A DNA stretch of 64,000 nt, from positions 806,001 through 870,000 of the forward strand of contig NZ_JAGFPK010000002.1 in assembly GCF_017599385.1 (NCBI RefSeq). The letters are read 5' to 3'. Position numbers and translations under genes: made by a program. This document shows positions 1 to 7,983 of this stretch, one piece after another. This DNA is from Ciceribacter sp. L1K22 (GTDB lineage: Bacteria; Pseudomonadota; Alphaproteobacteria; Rhizobiales; Rhizobiaceae). The notes under the pieces are model-generated. The model searched no databases. It was not told the origin of the DNA and saw nothing but the letters and a program-made list of their open reading frames with translations. The stretch's first letter is position 1; each line of letters begins with the position of its first letter.

Positions 1-213
1 GCCAACCATCCGATGGGCCCGCTGCAGCTCGCCGATTTCATCGGTCTCGATACCTGTCTCTCGATCATGCAGGTGTTGCATGACGGCCTGTCCGACTCGA
101 AGTATCGCCCCTGTCCGCTGCTGGTAAAGTATGTCGAGGCCGGCTGGCTTGGCCGCAAGTCCGGCCGCGGCTTCTACGACTATCGCGGCGAAGTGCCCGT
201 CCCCACCCGCTGA
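1..213 (+). CDS. 3-hydroxyacyl-CoA (3-hydroxybutyryl-CoA) dehydrogenase, C-terminal fragment
   Basis: The reading frame is open from base 1, so only the last 70 residues are present. They match the C-terminal helical dimerisation domain of short 3-hydroxybutyryl-CoA dehydrogenases: an N-H-P-M-G-P-L stretch followed by LADFIGLD, and the typical ending [14 protein letters not shown]. The family oxidises (S)-3-hydroxyacyl-CoA to 3-ketoacyl-CoA with NAD in fatty-acid or polyhydroxybutyrate metabolism. The NAD-binding Rossmann domain lies upstream of the window. The substrate range (butyryl versus longer chains) cannot be judged from this piece. Confidence 0.88.
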   Translation, partial: ANHPMGPLQLADFIGLDTCLSIMQVLHDGLSDSKYRPCPLLVKYVEAGWLGRKSGRGFYDYRGEVPVPTR

Positions 214-362
214 GCGGACCCGCGCGCATTCCGGACAAACCTCTTACCGCGCAAAGATTTTTGCTGCGTTCATGGATCATTGGTCTGTCATTCCTCGGAA
301 GCGCACGGATGACGCTCTAGTTTGCAGGCTCGATACTGGCCCCCGCATTCCGGAGCATCCGC

Positions 363-1346
363 ATGAAACGCCTCCTCCTCGTCACCGCAGCACTTGCCGC
401 CTTTACCGTTCCGCTGCAGGCCGCTGCCGCCGACAAGCTTCTGAACGCCTCCTACGACATCGCCCGCGAGCTGTTCGAGGCGGAGAACGAAGCGTTCATC
501 AAGGTCAATCCGGGCATCACCATCGACCAGTCGCATGGCGGCACCTCCAAGCAGGCCCGCGCGATCGTCGAGGGTCTCGAGGCTGATGTCGTGACCTTCA
601 ACCAGGTCACCGACATCGAATTCCTGGTGAAGAACGGCTTCGTTTCCGAAGACTGGCAGAGCGAATTCCCGAACAATGCCTCGCCCTTCTATTCCTTCCC
701 GTCCTTCCTCGTGCGCGCCGGCAACCCGAAGGGCATCGAGGACTGGGACGATCTTGCCCGTGATGACGTGAAGGTGATCTTCCCGAACCCGAAGACATCA
801 GGCAATGCCCGCTATACCTATCTCGCGGCCACAGCCTACGCGAAGGAGAAGTTCGGCGGCGACGAGGCCAAGGTTACGGAATTCGTCGACAAGATCTTCG
901 ACAACGTTCCCGTTTTCGACACCGGCGGTCGCGCCGCGACGACGACCTTTGTCGAGCGCGAGATCGGTGACGTCATCATCACCTTTGAAGCCGAGACCAA
1001 GTCGATCGCCAAGCAATACGGCGAGGATAATTACGAGCAGGTGGTCCCCTCCGTCAGCCTTCTGGCCGAATTCCCGGTCGCCATCGTCGACAAGGTCGCC
1101 GAGAAGAAGGGCAGTCAGGACCTGGCGAAGACATATCTCGACTTCCTCTACACGCCGGAAGGCCAGACCGTCGCCGCCGAATTCGGACATCGCGTTCATG
1201 ACGAGGCGGTCGCCGCCAAGTACAAGGACGAGTTCCCGGACGTGCGTCTCGTGACGGTCGAGGACGTGTTCGGCGGCTGGAGCAAGGTCTCCCAGGAGCA
1301 TTTTGCCGAAGGTGGGATTCTCGACGGCATCTACGGCAGCCGCTAA
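363..1346 (+). CDS. cysP: Sulfate/thiosulfate ABC transporter, periplasmic binding protein CysP
   Basis: A 327-residue periplasmic receptor that delivers sulfate or thiosulfate to the CysTWA importer. A Sec signal peptide covers about residues 1-22 (basic start, hydrophobic core, cleavage near AAAA|DK). The sulfate-binding signature QSHGGTSKQA lies near residue 58, and the segments DVVTFNQVTD, IFPNPKTSGNARYTYLAA and FDTGGRAATTTF follow enterobacterial CysP more closely than Sbp. The start has a GGAG ribosome site about 8 bases upstream (CCGGAGCATCCGC). It is the first gene of cysP-cysT-cysW-cysA. A terminator-like hairpin separates it from cysT, consistent with more receptor than permease being made. 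Confidence 0.95.
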   Translation: MKRLLLVTAALAAFTVPLQAAAADKLLNASYDIARELFEAENEAFIKVNPGITIDQSHGGTSKQARAIVEGLEADVVTFNQVTDIEFLVKNGFVSEDWQSEFPNNASPFYSFPSFLVRAGNPKGIEDWDDLARDDVKVIFPNPKTSGNARYTYLAATAYAKEKFGGDEAKVTEFVDKIFDNVPVFDTGGRAATTTFVEREIGDVIITFEAETKSIAKQYGEDNYEQVVPSVSLLAEFPVAIVDKVAEKKGSQDLAKTYLDFLYTPEGQTVAAEFGHRVHDEAVAAKYKDEFPDVRLVTVEDVFGGWSKVSQEHFAEGGILDGIYGSR

Positions 1347-1370
1347 GGGCAGCTGTGAAAAGGCTGACGG

Positions 1371-1396
1371 ACCGGCGGACGTTCCGCCGGTTTTCT
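1371..1396 (+). terminator. Terminator/attenuator-like hairpin between cysP and cysT
   Basis: A perfect 9-bp stem (ACCGGCGGA at 1371-1379 with TCCGCCGGT at 1383-1391, loop CGT) is followed by TTTTCT. It lies after the cysP stop and just before cysT. It could terminate part of the transcripts or protect the cysP 3' end. Confidence 0.7.
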
Positions 1397-1405
1397 CATG
1401 AAAGG

Positions 1406-2236
1406 ATGACGACGTTGACACGGCGCGTATTGCCAGGCTTCCGGCTGTCCCTCGGGATCACGCTGGTCTATGCCGCGATCATCATCATGCTGCCGCTCGC
1501 CGCGCTGATCTTCAAGGCGGCCAGCCTCGGACCGGTCGACTACTGGCGCATCGTCTCCTCCGAGCGGGCCGTCGCGAGCTACATGGTGACGGTCGGCTCC
1601 GCCTTGGTGGCGACGCTCTTCAATCTCGTTTTCGGGCTCGCGCTCGCATGGGTTCTGGTGCGTTACCGTTTCCCCGGCCGCCGGATCATTGATGCGCTTG
1701 TCGACCTGCCCTTCGCGCTGCCAACAGCAGTGGCCGGGATCTCCCTGACGACGCTGTTCGCAACCAACGGGTGGTTCGGCTCGGTCCTGTCGCAGATCGG
1801 CGTGAAGGTTGCCTATACCCCGCTCGGCATCATGGTCGCCATGGCGTTCACCAGCCTGCCCTTTATCGTTCGCACCGTGCAGCCGGTACTCGAAGAGCTT
1901 GATCCCGCGCTCGAGGAAGCGGGCCAGACGCTGAGCGCCGGCGACTGGTCAATCTTCCGCCGGGTCATTCTGCCGCTGCTGGCGCCCGCGCTCTTGGCCG
2001 GCACCTCGCTCGCATTCGCCCGCAGCCTCGGGGAATTCGGCGCGATCATCTTCATCGCCGGCAACCAGCCGTTCGAGACCGAGATCACCGCCCTCCTCGC
2101 CTTCATCCGGCTGGAGGAATACGACTATCCGGCCGCCGCCGCGATCGCCTCGGTCATGCTGATCGCCGCCTTCGTGATGCTGGCCGTGACCAATATTCTG
2201 CAGGCACGCGCCCTGCGCTACACGGTGAAAGGCTGA
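1406..2236 (+). CDS. cysT: Sulfate/thiosulfate ABC transporter permease CysT (CysU)
   Basis: One of two inner-membrane permease subunits of the sulfate importer, about 276 residues with around six membrane segments. The cytoplasmic EAA loop that contacts CysA is EEAGQTLSAGDWSIFRRVILP. The frame is open back to a GTG at 1355, but that start would run through the terminator-like hairpin at 1371-1396. ATG 1406, or TTG 1415 with AAAGGA about 8 bases before it, is more likely. The gene ends 5 bases before cysW. Confidence 0.92.
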   Translation: MTTLTRRVLPGFRLSLGITLVYAAIIIMLPLAALIFKAASLGPVDYWRIVSSERAVASYMVTVGSALVATLFNLVFGLALAWVLVRYRFPGRRIIDALVDLPFALPTAVAGISLTTLFATNGWFGSVLSQIGVKVAYTPLGIMVAMAFTSLPFIVRTVQPVLEELDPALEEAGQTLSAGDWSIFRRVILPLLAPALLAGTSLAFARSLGEFGAIIFIAGNQPFETEITALLAFIRLEEYDYPAAAAIASVMLIAAFVMLAVTNILQARALRYTVKG

Positions 2237-2241
2237 CGCCC

Positions 2242-3135
2242 ATGAGCCAATCGAGCCACCGCCGTCCGCCCCGCGTCGGAGACGCGCCCATCTTCAAGTA
2301 CTCGCTGCTTGCCATCGTACTTTTGCTCGTCGCCTTTGTCGTCATTGCGCCGATGGTGGTGATCGGCGCCGAGGCTTTCTCGCGCGGCATTCCTTACTTC
2401 CTGGAGAGCATCAGCGAACCGGACACACGTCATGCCGTGATGCTGACTGTGATCACGGCGGCAATTGCCGTGCCCGTGAACACCCTCTTCGGGGTCGCTG
2501 CCGCCTGGGCGATCACCAAGCATGACTTTCCCGGCAAGCGGCTTCTGACCATCGTTATCGAGATCCCCTTCTCGGTATCGCCGGTTGTCGCCGGCGTCTG
2601 CTACCTCTTCGTCTATGGCCTTCAAGGCCTGTTCGGACCGACGCTCGATTCCATTGAATTGAAGATCATGTTTGCCCTTCCAGGAATCGTGCTCGCCAGC
2701 ATGTTCGTCACCGCACCGTTCGTGGCGCGCGAGTTGATCCCGCTAATGCAGGCGCAGGGCCGTGATCTGGAAGAGGCTGCCACCTCGCTGGGCGCGAGTG
2801 GCTTTCGTACCTTCATGTCGGTTACGCTGCCCAATATCAAATGGGCTCTGCTGTATGGCGTGGTGCTGTGCAACGCCCGTGTGATGGGCGAGTTCGGCGC
2901 CGTGTCGATCGTCTCCGGCAATATTCGTGGCCAGACCAATACGCTGCCGTTGCATATCGAACTGCTCTACCAGGATTACAATGCCGTCGGCGCCTTTGCC
3001 GCCGCTTCGATCCTTGCTTTGCTCGCCCTCGTCACGCTCGTCGCCAAGGTCCTGCTCGAACGCCAGGGCGCAGGCCGCCGCAGCCGGCCGACGACACTGG
3101 CCGGCACACCGACTACTTCGGAGGTCCATTCGTGA
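2242..3135 (+). CDS. cysW: Sulfate/thiosulfate ABC transporter permease CysW
   Basis: The second permease subunit (297 residues, about six membrane segments). The N-terminal hydrophobic helix is at about residues 15-40 and the EAA loop is EEAATSLGASGFRTFMSVTLP. CysW pairs with CysT to form the channel through which sulfate released by CysP enters. The start lies 5 bases after the cysT stop, with a GAAAGG ribosome site overlapping the end of cysT. The gene overlaps cysA by 4 bases (GTGA), so the two are probably translationally coupled. Confidence 0.94.
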   Translation: MSQSSHRRPPRVGDAPIFKYSLLAIVLLLVAFVVIAPMVVIGAEAFSRGIPYFLESISEPDTRHAVMLTVITAAIAVPVNTLFGVAAAWAITKHDFPGKRLLTIVIEIPFSVSPVVAGVCYLFVYGLQGLFGPTLDSIELKIMFALPGIVLASMFVTAPFVARELIPLMQAQGRDLEEAATSLGASGFRTFMSVTLPNIKWALLYGVVLCNARVMGEFGAVSIVSGNIRGQTNTLPLHIELLYQDYNAVGAFAAASILALLALVTLVAKVLLERQGAGRRSRPTTLAGTPTTSEVHS

Positions 3136-4157
3136 AAATCAAGCTCGACTCGGTCGTCAAGACCTTCGATACGTTCCGCGCCGTGCATGGCGTATCGCTA
3201 GATATCGAGAGCGGCGAACTGGTGGCGCTCCTCGGCCCGTCCGGCTCCGGCAAGACGACCATCCTGCGCATGGTCGCGGGTCTCGAATTCGCCGATGGCG
3301 GACATATCTATTTTGGAGACGAGGATGCGACGAACATTCCGGTCCGTGATCGCGGCGTGGGTTTCGTCTTCCAGCACTATGCGCTGTTCCCGCATATGAC
3401 GGTCGCCGAGAACATCGCTTTCGGCATGAAGGTTTCCAAGCGCAAGCGCTCGCCGGCCGAAATCGACCGGCGGGTCGACGAACTCTTGGCCCTGGTGCAG
3501 TTGTCCGGACTGGGCGAACGCTTTCCGGCGCAGATATCGGGAGGCCAGCGCCAGCGCGTCGCGCTCGCCCGCGCGCTGGCCGTCGATCCGAAGGTGCTGC
3601 TGCTCGACGAACCCTTCGGCGCGCTCGACGCCAATGTCCGCCGCGACCTGCGCCGCTGGCTCCGCACGATCCACGACGAACTCGGCATCACTACGCTTTT
3701 CGTCACCCACGACCAGGAGGAAGCGCTCGATCTCGCCGACCGTGTCGTGATCCTTGACAAGGGTAAGATCGTTCAACAGGGTACGCCGGAAGCGGTCTGC
3801 CGCTCGCCCGACAATGCCTTCGTGATGCGCTTCCTGGGCGATGCCAACAGCCTGAAGGCGCAGGTTCGCTCAGGCAAGGCCGAGGTCGAGGGCTTCGCCT
3901 ATGAGGCTCCCGGACTTTCCGACGGTCCGGCGGAAGTACTGTTCCGCCCGACCGATGTGCGCTGGACAGACGAGAGAGGCAGCGGCATCTCCGCCCGCAT
4001 CCTCCGCGTTCTTGACCGCCCCGGCTCGCGCCGCGTCATCGCGACGACGGAAGGCGGTCAAATGGTGGAGTTCGACGCGTCGGCGCAGTTTCCGCACCGT
4101 CGCGAGGAGCGCGGATTCCTCGTGGTCGATCAGCCACGCATCTACGCCGCCGGCTGA
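3132..4157 (+). CDS. cysA: Sulfate/thiosulfate ABC transporter ATPase CysA
   Basis: The ATP-hydrolysing subunit of the importer, 341 residues. Walker A is GPSGSGKTT (residues 35-43), the ABC signature is SGGQRQRVALARAL and Walker B is VLLLDEPFGALD followed by the switch THDQEEA. After residue 240 comes a regulatory/TOBE-type extension typical of CysA. The GTG start overlaps the cysW stop (GTGA). A longer open frame back to 2841 exists but lies inside cysW and is not real. It is the last gene of the operon and converges with tlpA, with only 7 bases between them. Confidence 0.95.
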   Translation: MKIKLDSVVKTFDTFRAVHGVSLDIESGELVALLGPSGSGKTTILRMVAGLEFADGGHIYFGDEDATNIPVRDRGVGFVFQHYALFPHMTVAENIAFGMKVSKRKRSPAEIDRRVDELLALVQLSGLGERFPAQISGGQRQRVALARALAVDPKVLLLDEPFGALDANVRRDLRRWLRTIHDELGITTLFVTHDQEEALDLADRVVILDKGKIVQQGTPEAVCRSPDNAFVMRFLGDANSLKAQVRSGKAEVEGFAYEAPGLSDGPAEVLFRPTDVRWTDERGSGISARILRVLDRPGSRRVIATTEGGQMVEFDASAQFPHRREERGFLVVDQPRIYAAG

Positions 4158-4164
4158 GAGAGCA

Positions 4165-4839
4165 TCAGGTAGTCGGCGGCGACACCGCGGCCGTCACCAG
4201 CGCCTTGGCGTCGTCGCTATCCCAGGCGGCCGGGCCGTTCATCGAACCGAGCAGACAACCCTTCTCATCGACGAGAACGGTCACCGGCAGGCCGAAAGCC
4301 AGGCCTTCCTTCTTCATGGAGTTGAAGACGCCCATACTGGAGTCCCGGTAGAGGCCGAGGCTGTCGACACCAATTTCCTCCAGGAAAGCTTTCGGCTTGT
4401 CGCCGGCATTGGGCGTATCGATGTTGATCGCCAGAACCTGGAAATCCTCCCCGCCCATCGCCTTCTGCAGATTATTGAGCGCCGGCATTTCCTCCCGGCA
4501 TGGCACGCACCAGGTCGCCCAGAGATTGATCAGGAGCGGTTTGCCGGCGAAAGCGGCAAGGGAGGTATCGGCGCCTGATGCGTCCTTGAAGGCCAGGTTG
4601 GCGATCTTTCGCGGCTCGTCGACAGGCACGAGTGCGGCAACCTCACCGCGGATGGCGGGCGACAGTGCTTGCGCCCGTTCGACAGAGCCCGCGCAAGCGG
4701 CGGCATCAGCGGACGCGACGGCATTGCCAGACCCCGCCTGCTTCACGTATACCGCAACCCCGCCGGCCAGGATGCCGGCAACCGCTGCAATCGCAACCAG
4801 TCTGGCCGAAGGAAGTCCGAAGGGTCTCTTTTGGGTCAT
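4165..4839 (-). CDS. tlpA: Membrane-anchored thiol:disulfide oxidoreductase TlpA
   Basis: A 224-residue thioredoxin-like protein tethered to the inner membrane by an N-terminal helix (about residues 13-32), with its domain in the periplasm. The active site is W-C-V-P-C (Cys111/Cys114) in the context [15 protein letters not shown]. Cys49 and Cys195 correspond in position to the extra structural disulfide known in Bradyrhizobium TlpA. The family keeps cysteines reduced for cytochrome oxidase copper-site assembly. The start is only 21 bases from that of divergent argH; a CTGGAG ribosome site precedes it. Confidence 0.92.
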   Translation of the reverse strand: MTQKRPFGLPSARLVAIAAVAGILAGGVAVYVKQAGSGNAVASADAAACAGSVERAQALSPAIRGEVAALVPVDEPRKIANLAFKDASGADTSLAAFAGKPLLINLWATWCVPCREEMPALNNLQKAMGGEDFQVLAINIDTPNAGDKPKAFLEEIGVDSLGLYRDSSMGVFNSMKKEGLAFGLPVTVLVDEKGCLLGSMNGPAAWDSDDAKALVTAAVSPPTT

Positions 4840-4860
4840 TCAAGTCTCCAGGGGCATCAC

Positions 4861-6264
4861 ATGGCTGACGGAACCAAGGACGGAAAATCCTCAAACCAGA
4901 TGTGGGGCGGCCGCTTCGCGTCGGGGCCGTCCGCGATCATGGAGGAGATAAATGCCTCCATCGGTTTCGACAAGAAGCTTTACGCCCAAGACATCCGCGG
5001 CTCGATGGCGCATGCGACCATGCTGGCGCACCAAGGCATCATCTCGGGCGAAGATAAAGACAAGATCCTTCACGGCCTGAACACGATCCTGTCAGAGATC
5101 GAGGGCGGCACGTTTCAGTTCTCGCGCAAGCTCGAGGATATCCACATGAACGTCGAGGCGCGTCTGGCCGACCTGATCGGCCCCGCCGCCGGCCGCCTGC
5201 ACACCGCCCGCTCGCGCAACGACCAGGTTGCGCTCGATTTCCGCCTTTGGGTGAAGGAAGAACTGCAGAAGACAGAAGTTGCTCTCACTGGCCTGATCGC
5301 CGCTTTTCTTGACCGTGCGGAAGAACATGCCGAAACCGTTATGCCTGGCTTTACCCATCTCCAGACCGCCCAGCCGGTGACCTTCGGTCATCATTGCATG
5401 GCCTATGTCGAGATGTTCGGCCGCGACCGGCAGCGCGTGCGCCATGCAATCGAGCATTTGGACGAGAGCCCGATCGGCGCTGCGGCACTCGCCGGCACCG
5501 GCTTCCCGATCGACCGCCATATGACGGCCGCCGCACTCGGCTTCCGCGAGCCGACCCGCAACTCGATCGATACCGTCTCCGACCGCGACTTCGCGCTGGA
5601 ATTCCTGTCGATCGCCTCGATTTGCGCCACGCACCTGTCGCGCCTCGCCGAAGAAATCGTCATCTGGTCGACCCCACAATTCGGCTTCATCCGCCTCTCC
5701 GATGCGTTTTCGACCGGCTCATCGATCATGCCGCAGAAGAAGAATCCTGATGCCGCCGAGCTGGTGCGCGCCAAGACGGGCCGCATCAACGGTTCGCTGA
5801 TTGCGCTTCTGACGGTGATGAAGGGCCTGCCGCTCGCCTATTCCAAGGACATGCAGGAAGACAAGGAGCAGGTCTTCGACGCGGCCGAAAGCCTCGAGCT
5901 GGCAATCGCGGCGATGACCGGCATGGTCACCGACATGACGATCCGCACAGACAAGATGAAGGCCGCAGCCGGGTCCGGTTATTCGACCGCCACTGACCTT
6001 GCTGACTGGCTGGTACGCGAGGCAGGACTGCCGTTCCGTGACGCTCACCATGCAACCGGCCATGCCGTGGCGCTGGCCGAGAAGAAGGGTTGCGATCTTG
6101 CCGAACTGTCGCTCGAAGAACTGCAGCAAATCAATCCCGCGATCACGGCAGGAATCTTCGACGTCCTGACGGTGGAGGCCTCGGTCGCCAGCCGCAAGAG
6201 TTTCGGCGGCACCGCGCCGAGCGAGGTGAGGAAACAGATCGCCTGGTGGCGTGCGCGCAATTGA
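4861..6264 (+). CDS. argH: Argininosuccinate lyase
   Basis: This 467-residue enzyme splits argininosuccinate into arginine and fumarate, the last step of arginine synthesis. The superfamily signature [11 protein letters not shown] is at residues 286-296 and supplies the catalytic serine loop. Other hallmarks are MWGGRF near the start, [13 protein letters not shown] and [13 protein letters not shown] 4861 has AGGGG just upstream; the open frame back to 4669 is antisense to tlpA and is not used. argH leads a short run with the LptM-like lipoprotein and lysA. Because tlpA starts 21 bases away, the argH promoter probably lies inside the tlpA coding sequence. Confidence 0.97.
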   Translation: MADGTKDGKSSNQMWGGRFASGPSAIMEEINASIGFDKKLYAQDIRGSMAHATMLAHQGIISGEDKDKILHGLNTILSEIEGGTFQFSRKLEDIHMNVEARLADLIGPAAGRLHTARSRNDQVALDFRLWVKEELQKTEVALTGLIAAFLDRAEEHAETVMPGFTHLQTAQPVTFGHHCMAYVEMFGRDRQRVRHAIEHLDESPIGAAALAGTGFPIDRHMTAAALGFREPTRNSIDTVSDRDFALEFLSIASICATHLSRLAEEIVIWSTPQFGFIRLSDAFSTGSSIMPQKKNPDAAELVRAKTGRINGSLIALLTVMKGLPLAYSKDMQEDKEQVFDAAESLELAIAAMTGMVTDMTIRTDKMKAAAGSGYSTATDLADWLVREAGLPFRDAHHATGHAVALAEKKGCDLAELSLEELQQINPAITAGIFDVLTVEASVASRKSFGGTAPSEVRKQIAWWRARN

Positions 6265-6358
6265 TCACTTCGACGGCCTGTTCCATCACGCGAATTGGGG
6301 TGCACAAGGCACCGGTTTTCCGCTACAGGCTAGACATCGAATTCCTTTGGGCTGGATC

Positions 6359-6550
6359 ATGACGAAGACCTTCCGACGCATGTTCGTGGTGACACTCGTT
6401 CTCACCGCCGCTCCCTTGGTGCTGGCAGGATGCGGACGCAAGGGCGACCTGGATCCGCCGAGCATGCCGGTGGAACAGCAGAACAAGCTGTCAACGCCCA
6501 GCAAGCAACAGGTACCCGACGACCCGTTCGTCCTCGATCCGCTTCTCTGA
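6359..6550 (+). CDS. lptM: Small LptM-like (YifL-like) lipoprotein
   Basis: A 63-residue predicted lipoprotein with a hydrophobic signal and lipobox L-A-G-C, cysteine about residue 23. After the cysteine comes GRKGDLDPP, the short motif (CG-x-KG-x-L-x-x-P) shared with E. coli LptM/YifL, which helps the outer-membrane LPS translocon LptD mature. The rest is polar and probably unstructured. It lies between argH and lysA with 12 bases to lysA, a place where Rhizobiaceae often keep this gene. The function is inferred from the motif and the position only. The open frame extends upstream to 6251, but the signal peptide fixes the start at 6359. Confidence 0.78.
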   Translation: MTKTFRRMFVVTLVLTAAPLVLAGCGRKGDLDPPSMPVEQQNKLSTPSKQQVPDDPFVLDPLL

Positions 6551-6562
6551 CAGGCCACTCAC

Positions 6563-7831
6563 GTGAACCATTTCGAATATCGCGACGGCATCCTCTACGC
6601 GGAGGGCGTTGCCGTGCCCCAGATTGCCAAGGCGGTCGGGACACCCTTCTACGTCTACTCGACGGCGACGCTCGAACGACACTACAAGGTTTTTTCCAGG
6701 GCCTTCGACGGCGTCGATGCCATGGTCTGCTATGCGATGAAGGCCAATTCCAACCAGGCGGTGCTGAAAACGCTCGCGCGCCTCGGCGCCGGTGTCGACG
6801 TTGTCTCCGAAGGCGAGCTTCGCCGGGCGCTGGCGGCCGGCATTCCGGCCAGCCGCATCATGTTCTCCGGCGTCGGCAAGACGGTTCGGGAAATGGATGT
6901 CGCGCTGGATGCCGGCATCTACTGTTTCAACGTCGAGTCCGAGCCCGAGCTTGAAGTTCTGAGCACACGAGCCCAGAAACTTGGCAAGGAAGCGCACGTC
7001 TCCTTCCGTATCAATCCGGACGTCGACGCTAAGACGCACGCGAAAATCTCGACAGGCAAGAAGGAAAACAAGTTCGGCATTTCCTACGAGCGCGCCCGCG
7101 CCGTCTACGCTCGTGCCGCCACCCTGCCCGGCATCAAGGTCACCGGCATCGACATGCATATCGGCAGCCAGATCACCGAGCTTCAGCCGTTCGAGGATGC
7201 CTTCCGCTTGTTGCGCGAACTCGTCGAGACCTTGCGCGCCGATGGTCACGGCATTGACCATGTCGATGTCGGCGGGGGCCTTGGCATCCCCTACAAGGAC
7301 GACAACAACCCGCCGCCGGAACCGGATGCCTACGCAACGATCGTCAAGGACCAGCTTGCCAGTCTGAATTGCCGTATCGTGACCGAGCCCGGCCGGCTGA
7401 TCGTCGGCAATGCCGGTATCCTGGTGACGGAAGTCATCTACGTGAAGGACGGCGGAGAGAAGACCTTCGTCATCGTCGACGCGGCGATGAACGATTTGAT
7501 CCGCCCCACCCTCTACGAGGCCCATCACGAAATCCGCCCCGTGGTCATCTCGGCGGCCAGCGCACCGCGCATCCGTGCCGATGTGGTCGGACCCGTCTGC
7601 GAGACCGGCGACTATCTGGCGCTCGACCGCGAGATGGCCATGCCGAAGCCAGGCGACCTTCTGGCGGTAGGTTCAGCGGGCGCCTACGGCGCGGTACAGG
7701 CCGGCACCTACAATACGCGCCTGCTGATCCCGGAAGTTCTTGTGAAGGAAAACGAATTCCATGTGGTTCGTCCTCGGCAGAGCTATGATGACCTGATCGC
7801 GCTCGATTCCGTGCCCGACTGGCTCGGCTGA
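6563..7831 (+). CDS. lysA: Diaminopimelate decarboxylase
   Basis: A PLP enzyme of 422 residues that decarboxylates meso-diaminopimelate to lysine. The PLP lysine is Lys60 in CYAMKANSN. Further family motifs are MHIGSQI, the glycine-rich VDVGGGLGIPY that binds the PLP phosphate, and VCETGDYLA near the C-terminus carrying the substrate-facing cysteine. The start codon is GTG, 12 bases after the small lipoprotein gene, so the two are co-transcribed. The antisense strand carries a 345-codon open frame, which is a codon-bias artefact. Confidence 0.97.
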   Translation: MNHFEYRDGILYAEGVAVPQIAKAVGTPFYVYSTATLERHYKVFSRAFDGVDAMVCYAMKANSNQAVLKTLARLGAGVDVVSEGELRRALAAGIPASRIMFSGVGKTVREMDVALDAGIYCFNVESEPELEVLSTRAQKLGKEAHVSFRINPDVDAKTHAKISTGKKENKFGISYERARAVYARAATLPGIKVTGIDMHIGSQITELQPFEDAFRLLRELVETLRADGHGIDHVDVGGGLGIPYKDDNNPPPEPDAYATIVKDQLASLNCRIVTEPGRLIVGNAGILVTEVIYVKDGGEKTFVIVDAAMNDLIRPTLYEAHHEIRPVVISAASAPRIRADVVGPVCETGDYLALDREMAMPKPGDLLAVGSAGAYGAVQAGTYNTRLLIPEVLVKENEFHVVRPRQSYDDLIALDSVPDWLG

Positions 7832-7983
7832 ACAAGCCAATCACTTTTCGGCGAAATGGTCGGAAAAGCGCGCACGCTCCTGTTGGCACCCTCGTCTTCG
7901 CCACAAAGAATGTTATCTTCTACACCAGTAGAGGAACGCTCGCGCCCTGATTCCCGCGACACCACGCCTCGACGGGAGACCTG

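Noticed and set aside
1355..1405. GTG start for cysT at 1355
   Set aside because: Reads through the terminator-like hairpin and adds residues not expected for the family.
6491..7528. Long open frame antisense to lysA (345 codons)
   Set aside because: High GC causes long open frames in antisense frames; lysA is well supported, and the antisense product shows no domain.
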